Source: Larix kaempferi
Taxonomy: Eukaryota; Streptophyta; Pinopsida; Pinales; Pinaceae
NCBI GenBank assembly: GCA_027924585.1
Contig: BSBM01000964.1
Coordinates: 6,045,501-6,109,500 of the forward strand
Direction: 5' to 3'
DNA: 64,000 nt
The notes beneath the pieces are model-generated. The model was not told where the DNA came from, did no database searches, and saw only the letters and a program-made list of their open reading frames with translations. A program made the position numbers and the translations under genes. Numbering within the stretch: the first letter of the stretch is position 1; the number at the start of each line of letters is the position of its first letter. Shown here one piece after another: positions 20,900-30,594 of the stretch.

Positions 20900-22642
20900 T
20901 TGTCTGAAATAGAAATGCAGGCACGTCGAGAAAAAGGGCTTTGCTATAATTGTGATGAGAAATTCACTCGGGGACATAGACGTGTTCAACAAAAGCTCTA
21001 TCTCTTGGATGTGGATTCTCTACCTGCCTTAGAACTTGGTGAAGAAGCTACAGATACAGTAGATGATCCGGTCGACATGCAACACCCGCCTGTTGACACC
21101 CCATCTCAGGACGACCCACCCGAGATCTCTCTCCATGCTGTAACCGGCGTCACCACCCCACAAACAATGCGGGTTAGGGGATACTTCAAGAAGCTCCCTT
21201 TTACTATACTCATTGATTCTGGTAGCACTCATAACTTTATTGACCCTCGAATTGCCAAACAGGCTGATTGTTTTGTCCATCCTTCCTCCAACTTTGAAGT
21301 CACAGTTGCCAATGGGGGCACCTTACCTTGCAAGGGGAAGTGTCACAATGTGCGTATCTCTATGGCAGATTATAAGCTACGCTCTGACATGTTTTCCTTG
21401 CCCTTAGGCAGATGTGATGTGGTTTTGGGCATTCAATGGTTATGCACACTTGGCCCCATCTTATGGGATTTTGCTGAACTTTGGATGCAGTTTAAAGTCA
21501 ATGGGGCACAACACAAATTTAGGGGCTTACAACCAGGGTCTCTCTGCATCATCAGTTCACATCGCCTGGAAAAAATCCTTAAGAAGAATTCACATGGTGT
21601 CATCGCTCAGCTTAATTCCATTCAGATGCACCCATCAATAGTCTCCACTACTCCCTTGGATATATATGCAGGTATCTTTGTTGAACCAATGAGCTTGTTT
21701 CCTTCAAGAGACCTTTCCGGTAAGAATGTAGCCACATCTACTTCTCAGCAGGAAATGATCGCTATTTTGCATGCAGTACAGAAGTGGCAGCCATACCTAT
21801 TAGGAAATTATTTCTGCATCAAGACTGATCTCCCAAGTCTAAAAAATTTTCTGGAACAATGGATCTCCTCCCTAACACACATGCAATGGGTTATCCAACT
21901 CATGGGTTATCCCTATGTGATCACTTACAAGAAGGGTAAGGACAATATGGTGGAAGATGCTCCTTCTCGCACAATTGATGACCCAGTTTCTCTTACAGCT
22001 CTTTCTCTGCTTGTTCCAAATTGGTTGCAATATGTTCAACGGGGCTATCTCTTCTATGAACTCCATGCTTCTTCATCAATAGGGCACTTTGGGTTATGCA
22101 AAATGTATGACCAGGAACAATGTAACTTCTTTTGGCCAGGACTAAAAATGACAATTCAACAGATGGTGGCTAACGATGATACTTTCCAAGTCAACAAGGG
22201 GGAACCGACACTCCTTTTGGGATTGATCAAACCCTTGCCCATCCCTACACAACTTTGGCCAACTATTTCTATGGATTTCCTAGCAACACTCTGGTGGTAC
22301 AATACCACATCTCAAAGGACACCATATGAAGCAATCTATGGACAAACACCGCCAGTTCTTCTTCCAAACACCCTTAGTAGCTCCCCAGTTCAGGAAATTG
22401 ACTCGGTTCTTCAAAACCGCGATCAGATTCTTCTCATTTTACAGGACAATCTTCACATGGCCAGAATTCGCCGGAAACAACAAGCCGATCAGCACCGTTA
22501 TGAGCGCATTTTCCACGCAGCTGACAGGGTTCTTCTTCATCTACAACCTTCCAAGCAATCCTCCTTGACACTCCAAAGGCGTCAGTGGCCCAAAATGCAA
22601 ACCGAGGATGCTACGGGTGAACCACTCCTTCAGATTCTGTAG
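20900..22642 (+). CDS. Deleted gypsy pol, copy A: knuckle-protease-RNase H-integrase ends (580 aa)
   Basis: In frame with gag across the UGA; 20900 is simply the first Met after it. Residues 15-28 are a zinc knuckle (C15, C18, H26) whose last Cys is Arg28. The protease has DSGS at 106-109 and VVLGIQWLCTLG at 174-184. After residue 270 (MSLFPSR) the sequence jumps straight to RNase H (DLSGKN...TSTSQQE, E285; KTD310; VED353APSR), so the entire RT is gone. The integrase zinc region keeps H389 and H396, but the CxxC is DDTF (426-429). ISMDF keeps the first catalytic Asp (459), and the next residues WWYNTT...TPYEAIYG belong to the far end of the core, so the second Asp and the Glu are deleted. The C-terminal part (to 580) is present. 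It cannot encode polymerase or integrase activity; protease and gag might still work. Confidence 0.9.
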   Translation: MSEIEMQARREKGLCYNCDEKFTRGHRRVQQKLYLLDVDSLPALELGEEATDTVDDPVDMQHPPVDTPSQDDPPEISLHAVTGVTTPQTMRVRGYFKKLPFTILIDSGSTHNFIDPRIAKQADCFVHPSSNFEVTVANGGTLPCKGKCHNVRISMADYKLRSDMFSLPLGRCDVVLGIQWLCTLGPILWDFAELWMQFKVNGAQHKFRGLQPGSLCIISSHRLEKILKKNSHGVIAQLNSIQMHPSIVSTTPLDIYAGIFVEPMSLFPSRDLSGKNVATSTSQQEMIAILHAVQKWQPYLLGNYFCIKTDLPSLKNFLEQWISSLTHMQWVIQLMGYPYVITYKKGKDNMVEDAPSRTIDDPVSLTALSLLVPNWLQYVQRGYLFYELHASSSIGHFGLCKMYDQEQCNFFWPGLKMTIQQMVANDDTFQVNKGEPTLLLGLIKPLPIPTQLWPTISMDFLATLWWYNTTSQRTPYEAIYGQTPPVLLPNTLSSSPVQEIDSVLQNRDQILLILQDNLHMARIRRKQQADQHRYERIFHAADRVLLHLQPSKQSSLTLQRRQWPKMQTEDATGEPLLQIL

Positions 22643-22682
22643 CAATTTCTCCAACCAAAGCTTTGAGGACAAAGCTTTTTCT

Positions 22683-22695
22683 AAGGGAGAGGGGA
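22683..22695 (+). other. Polypurine tract of gypsy copy A
   Basis: AAGGGAGAGGGGA directly abuts TGTTAGG of the 3' LTR. Equivalent site in copy C at 53865-53877. Confidence 0.9.
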
Positions 22696-23080
22696 TGTTA
22701 GGAACCTATGTCAACCCTTCTCTTTACTATGTTAGTATATTGTTGTTGGACGCATATGCTTTGTAAGTCGTCCCGTAGTATCTGTTGATCCGTAGTTTAT
22801 ATTAGCCCATAGTATTGACCCATAGTATTGGACGCATATGCTTTGTAAGTCGTCCTGTAGTATTATATGTCCCATGGTTTTGACTCATAGTATTGGGCAT
22901 AGACTTAGTATATAAGTGTGTGTTGAGGTCATTGAAGGCACCGTGAAGTTAATTGTATTGAGCTTGCTCAAAGGAGGTTGCCCCCTCGAAGTGGCCCGTG
23001 ATCAATATAAAAGCGATTCTATCCTATTATTTCTGCTATTTCGCATATTCTTATTAATTAATTGTTGCAGGTGCATCACA
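22696..23080 (+). repeat. 3' LTR of gypsy copy A
   Basis: 385 bp; six transitions separate it from the 5' LTR (for example AAGTCATCCCG in the 5' LTR and AAGTCGTCCCG here). Followed by GCAAG. Confidence 0.95.
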
Positions 23081-23085
23081 GCAAG

Positions 23086-24034
23086 AGGGATTGTATCATC
23101 CCCAGACTTCAGTCGCCTGAATTGATATGTAGACAGATGTCTTTGAGAATGAAGTCCTTAGTGGACAGGTGGGGATTATATCATCCCTGGACTTCGGTCC
23201 CCTGAATTGATCCGTAGACAGATGTCTTTGAGAATGAATTCCTTAGTGGACAGGTGGGGATTGTATCATCCCCATACTTAGGTCCCTTGAATTGATCTGT
23301 AGACAGATGTCTTCGAGAATGAAGTCCTTAGTGGACAGGTGGGGATTTTATCATCCCCAGACTTTGGTCCCTTGAATTGATCCGTAGACAGATGTCTTCA
23401 AGAATGAAGTCCTTAGTGGATAGGTGGGGATTGTATCATCCCCGGACTTCGGTCCCTTGAATTGATTTGTAGATAGATGTCTTCGAGAATGAAGTCCTTA
23501 GTGGATAGGTGGGGATTGTATCATCCCTAGACTTCGGTCCCTTGAATTGATCTGTAGACAGATGTCTTCAAGAATGAAGTCCTTAGTGGATAGATGAGGA
23601 TTGTATCATCCTTGGACTTCAGTCCTAAATGAGCCGCAGACTATATGTGACCGAGAGTGAGGATTGTATCATCCTTGGACTTCAGTCCTAAATGAGCCAC
23701 AAACTATATGTCACTGAGAGTGAGGATTGTATCATCCTTGGACTTCAGTCCTAAATGATCTACAGACTATATGTCACCCAGAGTGAGGATTGTATCATCC
23801 TTAGACTTCAGTCCTAAATGAGCCGCAGACTATGTCACCAAGAGTGAGGATTGTATCATCCTTGGACTTCAGTCCTAAATGATCTGCAGACTATATGTCA
23901 CCGAGAGTGAGGATTGTATCATCCTTGGACTTCAGTCCTAAATGAGCTGCATAGTATATGTCACTAAGAGTGGGGATTGTATCATCCTTGGACTTCAGTT
24001 CCAAAATGATCCATAGACGTATGTCTCTGAGAAG
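23086..24034 (+). repeat. Hairpin repeat array, class 2 (about 6 units) and class 3 (about 7 units)
   Basis: Class 2 units (~84 bp, 23088 to about 23595) contain GGGGATTGTATCATCCCC, GGACTTCGGTCC (or variants), AGACAGATGTCT and GTCCTTAGTGGAC. Class 3 units (~62 bp, about 23595-24030) contain GAGGATTGTATCATCCTT, GGACTTCAGTCC and GACTATATGTC. Each is a potential stem-loop and the stems change in a paired way between classes. The array lies in the copia element between the RNase H stop and the 3' polypurine tract, interrupted by the gypsy insertion. The duplicate is at 54268-55216. Confidence 0.9.
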
Positions 24035-24064
24035 TGGTCCTTAGACTTTGTCTAAGTTGACGAG
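24035..24064 (+). other. Boundary hairpin module, right
   Basis: TGGTCCTTAGACTTTGTCTA followed by AGTTGACGAG matches 18251-18280 except for the loop (TTT here, AGG there). TTAGAC/GTCTAA form a 6-bp stem in both. The two modules bracket the repeat array. Confidence 0.75.
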
Positions 24065-24119
24065 TAGACTCCATCGTCCCTAGATATGATGAGGTGTCTT
24101 AAATGGATCATGTGTGTTG

Positions 24120-24530
24120 TAGGGTATGCTGATGGTCATGTGATGACGATGATGAAGATCGTGTGATAATGATGATGTAGATCATCTGATGACGATGCTG
24201 ATCGTGATGAGCTAGATGACGATGCTGCTGATCGTGATGATCTAGATGACGATGATGTTGATCATGATGAGCTAGATGATGATGATGATGATCGTGATGA
24301 TCTAGATGACAATGCTACTGATTGTGATGATCTAGATGATGATGTTGCTGATCGTGATGGTCTAGATGACAATGCTGCTGATTGTGATGGTCTAGATGAC
24401 AATGTTGCTGATCATGATGATCTAGATGACGATGATGATGATCATGTGATGACGATGCTGATGATCGTGTGATGACGATGCTGATGATCATGAGGATCCA
24501 GATGATGATGTTGATGTAGCTGTTCGAGTG
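24120..24530 (+). repeat. 30-bp GAT-rich minisatellite
   Basis: Repeats of GATCGTGATGATCTAGATGA plus CGATGCTGCT (30 bp, about 8-9 diverged units). One frame stays open through the repeats and would read as an Asp-rich decapeptide repeat (DDNAADCDGL-like), but it has no start codon and is closed on both sides, so I treat it as noncoding. ATCTAGAT and ATCGT/ACGAT give local self-complementarity. Confidence 0.85.
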
Positions 24531-24704
24531 TTGCAGAAGATGAAGACTCAGTACTGAAGATGTTGATGTTCTAGTATTGAAGATGTTCCAGTAACTGCTT
24601 GAGTTACTGATGATGTTGAGAAAGCTTCCAATGATTTATAGATGTATCATGTATGATGTTGATGACTCCTTGCCCCTACAGATGTTGTTATAATATCCTT
24701 CTCA

Positions 24705-24715
24705 TTAAGGGGGAG
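24705..24715 (+). other. Polypurine tract of the copia element
   Basis: TTAAGGGGGAG immediately precedes TGTTGAAATACTG of the 3' LTR. Duplicate at 55887-55897. Confidence 0.9.
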
Positions 24716-25319
24716 TGTTGAAATACTGTAACTTCTAAGAATATTATATTTGTACATTATTTATCTGGAGATGTTCATTCCTCTGTGAAGACCTTATTGT
24801 ATATCCGGAGATGTTTATTCCTCCGTCAGAATGTGGTAACTTGGGTTATTAGACTTCCTTAGTGGGGGTCGGCCCTGTATGTGTTATGTGGGTCAAAGGG
24901 TTATTAGACCACCCCAGAGGGGTCAACCCAGTAAGTTGTAATGGGGTGTTTAACCCAGTGGTTAAGTTGGGGTCGACCTAGTTAATATAAAATACAAGTC
25001 GGAGTTGTGTATAAATAGAGGAGGTGTGATCCTCATTGAACACACATTGCACTCACTTGTGAATGGCACATAAGTGAGAGAGAGATCTACTATGGAGGAG
25101 AAGGAGTTCATGGTTGTGGATTACATCCTTGTATTTGTTGGTCATCTATATTGAGGAAGCTTTGCTGGGTTTTCTTCCACATGAGGGTTTCCGAGGATAA
25201 ATCTGTGTCTCTTGTGTTTATGCTGTGCTTGTTGTTCTTTCAGTGATCCTGTATATGCTATTATTGTGAAATGGAATATAATGCTGATATTTTCTGTCTT
25301 AGCATATTGAATCTTAACA
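24716..25319 (+). repeat. 3' LTR of the copia element
   Basis: 604 bp, homologous to 13675-14279, with TATAAATAGAGG near 25011. Followed by CGCAG. Confidence 0.93.
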
Positions 25320-28300
25320 CGCAGGAGAAGCGTTATGGAAACCATGCCCAACTAGGATTCCAAGTTATGTTTTCAACCCAAATTCACGTGGATGGATTAT
25401 GTGGGTTGACAACCACACTTTCCACTATGGAGTTGGCCAAGTCCATTAATATATGATCGGGACACTGTCAACGTGCAGTTAGCAATTTAATACCCGTCAA
25501 CTCATCACTTCATTAATGAGATTATTGTGAAAGCAATAACATACGTTAATAATACTTAGTACAAGATCTAGGTCATATAGCATAGCTCAATCTATTTCTA
25601 TAGTCTAAGTTTTTCAAAGGTTGGATACATCACGTAATTGATTCAAGTCATTCCTAAAGTTTAAAAATAGATAGAATTACATCGTATTCAATTGTTTACA
25701 TATTATAACCATATCATTGCATATTGAAAACCATATCATTATAATTTCATTGCATATTTTTATATAGTTCAAGGTTAGGCATCGTAATATTTGAATTACA
25801 TGTTAATGTAATATGTAGATGCATAGTAACTATAAGATATATCTATTTCATTTCTATAGTTTTGCATAAGCAATAGGATGGAGTTTTATAATGCTAGTTC
25901 ATAGCATAAATACCATAATTACAATAAATTCCTTATGATTAGCCATTTAGTGCAAATACTTTTGTATCATCATAGATATAGTTTAAGTGTTGACGAGATA
26001 CACTCTAAAGCCAAGTTCTTATACAAGCACTAGTCACTATACCTTATATAATTTAACTATGTATTCAAATGATAAATTCAGAACTTAGAGCAGTCTAAGT
26101 TCTGTAGACGCAAAATATAATATTAACACTATTTTCTACAAGCTTCCTATAGTAGTATCCATAGATATTAGTATCGTTGTGTTGATGATAATGACAGTAG
26201 TCATACAATAATTTATGTAGCATTATATCATAACACATGGACGACTTGAAATTATAACACTGAAGAGTCTAAATGTCAGTACATAAACTAGGATTAGAAC
26301 CATGTATCCATACCCCCAGTAACTTGTGTCGCAAGGAAGTACTTAGTATTTTAATTTTACTTTGACGATGAATTGAAAGACACAAGTACTCTTAACACAT
26401 GTTGTCATAGGATTTCTTACGTACGGTCTACACATGGAAACAAGATTCAAATGCCTTAGCTAAACATAGCTAAGTAAACTCCACGGTACCTCATAGGACC
26501 CCTTCATCATCATACAAACAAACTGTCAACACTTCATCAAGAACATCACAATAGTATAGCATGTAATCATATTCAAGAACTTAAGCAAATCTGTAAATTA
26601 TACTCGTATGCATAATCATAAAAGATCTTTCATTAAAGAGATTAACATCCACTTAAATCTGAAATAGAAAATATAATTATATCATATTTATTGGAGAAGT
26701 ATGACGTGTCATCATTACTAATTATCTTAGTTAAGAAATCTAATTAATTTATTTGTTCCACATTAATGACTTTGATAATTATTGCTATTATAATTTTTTT
26801 TTAAATTTTGGTATTTTTCGGGATGTTACACATCTCTTTAGTTCCTAACATTTTAATAATTCAAAATAATTGATCACTACAAGGAAATATCATCATCATC
26901 ATTTCCTACCATATATCTATATCCATGCGTCTCTACTCTTGCCAAATAGGAAAAACATAGTTTTTATGTCAAAATACCTCCAAGGGATCAAGATATTTCA
27001 GTAATATGATCCACATAACATGTTGGATCAAAATTATATACACAATTACCATATCCTAACATATTATGATATAAGGATATATTTTACACAGCCTTGGTTA
27101 TCATAAGGTTGTTACTTGAATATTATAACATCCTTGATTATTGTTCCATCATATCATTTAACTTTTTATAAACAATCAATACATGCCTACACTCTACATG
27201 TACACATATCATATGAACAATCCGCTTATGCATTTCTTACATGATCCAACAATCATTATTAGTCATTAATACAACATCGTTTTTAGGCCATCATATATAA
27301 ACCATGCCATCCTATATAAACCGGTTACCCACATTCACAAAGGTAGAACATCATTTCTTGAATATGCATACATCCATGCATATCTTTACATAAAACTAAA
27401 AACAATTCATAGGACCGTCTTATAAAGGATAAATCACCCAAGGTTATACTCATTCCACAAAGAAATCTCTATTCATTCTCATCCACACACATAATAGCAT
27501 CTCATGCCAACATTTTATATTTATATTTTATATGTTTATATAACATAATACACCTCATAACACCATAGACTGCATAATGCATAAAACCCCTTGTATGATT
27601 TCCATCTTCACAAAATGAAAAGCAGGGATAATTTTAAGGACCCATACTTATTTAAAAGTGTATAAACCTTGCCGAATCCTACCAATTCTTAAAATGTCAA
27701 CTATAAAATATTTGGTGACATTTTTCTAAAATTATTTCAATTTATAAGGATTTTATATAGTTTATATAATAATTTAGTGATTGTTAGAGTGAAAAAAGTT
27801 TACCCCCATCAAAATTGGGCGAAATGGGGCTTCAAAAAATGCAAATTGGTGAATCGTTTTTTGGAAAAAACATGGAAAAATAGCCCATGGGCTAAATTTC
27901 ACCCCTAAAATTATCCTTGATAAAAAGGTCATACTCAAGCAACTTATTGTCCAATTATTAAGTTGTCAAAGGTAATCCTAAGGTCATTCTTAACATGCAG
28001 TATTTTCTTCTATCTTAATCATAGCATTAAGTCTTTCTAAATAAAGTATAATTCACTGAATTTGAGCATTGCACTCATCAAACCCTTAGTCATCCTACTT
28101 AATGTAATTTTAGTAAGAGCATTGCACTCCAAATTCTCTTCTATTTCTAAGATACAAATAAAATAATTCAACATTTATGTTTTTATCATGCCTATAACAT
28201 TATGTCAAGTCCTTAGATGATTTATAGATTACCTTCAAGGATCTTTTACAAAGACCCACAAAACCATAAAAAAAGAACATTATGTTAAATCTTTTGCAAT

Positions 28301-30594
28301 TTATAAAATGATATGACATAATGTATCATTAATCATCATTTTGAAACTATCATTTTTACATTTTCTATGATAAAATCCTTTCGTGATTGGTTATATTTCT
28401 ACATTTTGAAGGTAGATTTTTCCACCTCTTACTTTATATTTATGAAGAATATTCATTAAAATGACCTCACCTTTCATTCATTTAAGGCTTAATTCATATA
28501 TATTATGTATATTAAATTAATTTGTCACCTTAAGGTTAGTAACAATAACATTTAAATGGATTCCTTCAAACTTCAAGATCAACCTCATCGTTGATTTGGA
28601 CATATACAAACTCAAATATGACAAAAGATTTTAACAACTAATGTGATTCTTGCAAAGATTCATACAATGAACCCTTATTTCACTTCATCCTAAAGTGAAC
28701 TTCAATCCACCTAATCCTTATCATTACTTGCATAACCAAACGCTACCACCATCTCCTATGACCAAATAAATTTTACTTTCTATTTATCATATCATCCTTA
28801 TCTATGTTTCTATGGTTTCTATATTCATTTAATGCACATCATTCACAATGCCCTTTAGCTCATACCAACTCAACCATGTCGTACTTCTATGCATTCATCT
28901 AGGAGATACAAGTCCTACGAGTCCCTTTAATAATCATGCCCTATCAACTAGGTTGACTAATTCTCACAATGGTTTACTTTAATGAACCTATTTTGACTTA
29001 GAAGTTCACTTTGGATAAATCTAATTAATTTTGTTAACTATCTATGACTTTGGTTAGCTAGGTTTAACCATGTTTGACCATCATTGACAATAGTTACGAT
29101 TAGTGTTAAATGATGATTGATAATGTTTGGCCATACTTAACACTATATGATTATTGCTTGACAATGGTAAAATTTAGTTAACCATGAGTGACCATGGTTG
29201 ACTTTTGGTAACCATGGTTTAGTGTACTGAAAAATTGTTGATTATAGTTAAGTAAGGTTCACCATGTTTGACCATCATTGACCATGATTGATTATTATTT
29301 GATCATGATTGATATTGATGAACCATGATTAACCAAAATGGTGAACTTTAATGAAACTTATAATTATTATTATTATTTGAAAATATTATAGTAATTAAAA
29401 TATTATAATAATTAAGATATTAAATTATAAATAAATGATTCATATTATTAAACATGTGGGAAATTAATTGTTTATACAATATGTTAGTGGAAAAATATTA
29501 TATTTTTTATATATAAAAATTAAAATTTTTATATAAATATTAAAAATTAATTATGATCTAGTCAAGATTGAATTTAAATTCATCAATGATATTAAATTAA
29601 TATTTTTATTTTTATTTTTTTTAACCCCTTCATGATAATGGTAAACAATTGTGAACAGTTTTTTCCACTTTTAATTTTTCGATGTCATTTCATAGGGTCT
29701 TTTTATTGTTTTTCGAATACATGAGAGTGCAAGGCTCATGGGTTTGTAAGGAGGACACACCAGTGATAACCCGCTCGTTAAAACAATCCTTCCTGAAAAT
29801 ATAAAAGTCGCCCATGATACAATTTGTGACTTTGTTCATTGAAGTAAATAGTTCTACTTTGGTTAATAGTTTTTATGAAGAAATCTATTTTTATGCCTTT
29901 TTTTTGTTTCATGCTTATGCAACTTATTTTAAAGATGAGAATATATTAAGTGTATGCCTATAAGTGGTGCAAATTGAAGTTACAATCAGGCTAATTGCAT
30001 CAAGTTCATGGAAAAAAAAATACATTTACAAAGGAATTGTTCTTTTTTTCTTTAGATTTTATGGTTACTATTTTTCTTTTATTTATAGTGAAATAAATAA
30101 TAGAAAGGGTTATATAGTATTTACATATTGATTTGTGTGTATTATCGTAAGGAGATGATCGAAATGATGATTCAATGTCGTTACTTTGTATTATTTATCT
30201 ACTAAGTTTATTTTGAATGCATATGCATCTGCATGTCAACTTTGAATAGGCATGCAAACTCAACTCTTTTCCGCTAGAGAATGAAGCACGTAACTATATG
30301 TAAATCTAAACTTTGAATCTTAAAACCAAACATCATACAAACCACTCTTTAGTTAAAAATAATTGAAATATTGTTATTTTAATTTAAACTCAAATCTCAC
30401 TTATAACAAAAATTAACTTTAATATTTTATATTTATTTAAATCAAAATAACAAATATTAATCCTGAGTGACAATATTAACTTTACTATATTTTAAACCTA
30501 TTTAAATCAAAATAGAACCTGCTAATCTTTCTATTTATTGAAGTAAGGTAAAAGGAAAAACTTTTTCATTAATTTTCAAGGCTTTGGAAAGTAT
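25320..30594. other. A+T-rich flank, no gene seen
   Basis: Starts with the pre-insertion flank of the copia element (CGCAGGAGAAGCG...). No frame of convincing length or content. The only structured part is the TTGAC-rich cluster at 29040-29340. Near-identical copy at 56502-61776. Confidence 0.55.
29040..29340 (+). repeat. Diverged TTGAC-type repeat cluster
   Basis: Frequent TTTGACCAT, ATTGACCAT, GTTAACCATG and GGTTGACTTTTGG motifs. This is a looser version of the arrays at 32409 and 34018. Duplicate at about 60222-60522. Confidence 0.7.

Larger units (their letters stand above)
18429..23080 (+). mobile_element. Ty3/gypsy non-autonomous element, copy A
   Basis: 4652 bp with 385-bp LTRs (18429-18813 and 22696-23080) and a perfect 5-bp target duplication GCAAG (18424-18428 and 23081-23085). 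Order: LTR, primer site, 1.3-kb leader, gag, in-frame UGA, zinc knuckle, protease, RNase H, integrase remnants, polypurine tract, LTR. The whole RT domain and the integrase catalytic core are missing, yet the 580-codon frame stays open. The LTRs differ at 6 positions, all transitions (1.6%), so insertion was fairly recent and is younger than the copia host. Copies B (44838-48949, truncated) and C (49611-54262) arose by segmental duplication, not new transposition, because their flanks are duplicated too. Confidence 0.95.
13675..25319 (+). mobile_element. Old Ty1/copia element carrying a nested gypsy element
   Basis: Related LTRs at 13675-14279 and 24716-25319 (TG...CA) bracket an element of about 7.0 kb once the nested 4.65-kb gypsy insertion and its duplicated GCAAG are removed. 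Target duplications are CACAG (13670-13674) and CGCAG (25320-25324), one transition apart. Right after the 5' LTR is TGGTATTAGAGC, a variant initiator-Met primer site. Before the 3' LTR is TTAAGGGGGAG, a polypurine tract. Coding remnants are RT pieces with YVDD and an RNase H. No gag, protease or integrase could be found in 14292-16780. LTRs differ at roughly 34 positions by eye (5-6%), so this element is older than its guest. A very long structured 3' noncoding part is its oddest feature. Confidence 0.9.

Noticed and set aside
23086-24034. Regularly spaced partly palindromic repeats resembling a CRISPR array
   Set aside because: Units are contiguous and similar along their whole length with no unique spacers, there are no cas genes, and the array lies inside a plant copia element.
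24175-24475. Asp-rich repeat frame as an EF-hand-like or RTX-like protein
   Set aside because: No start codon, closed on both sides, and lies in the 3' noncoding part of a decayed element.
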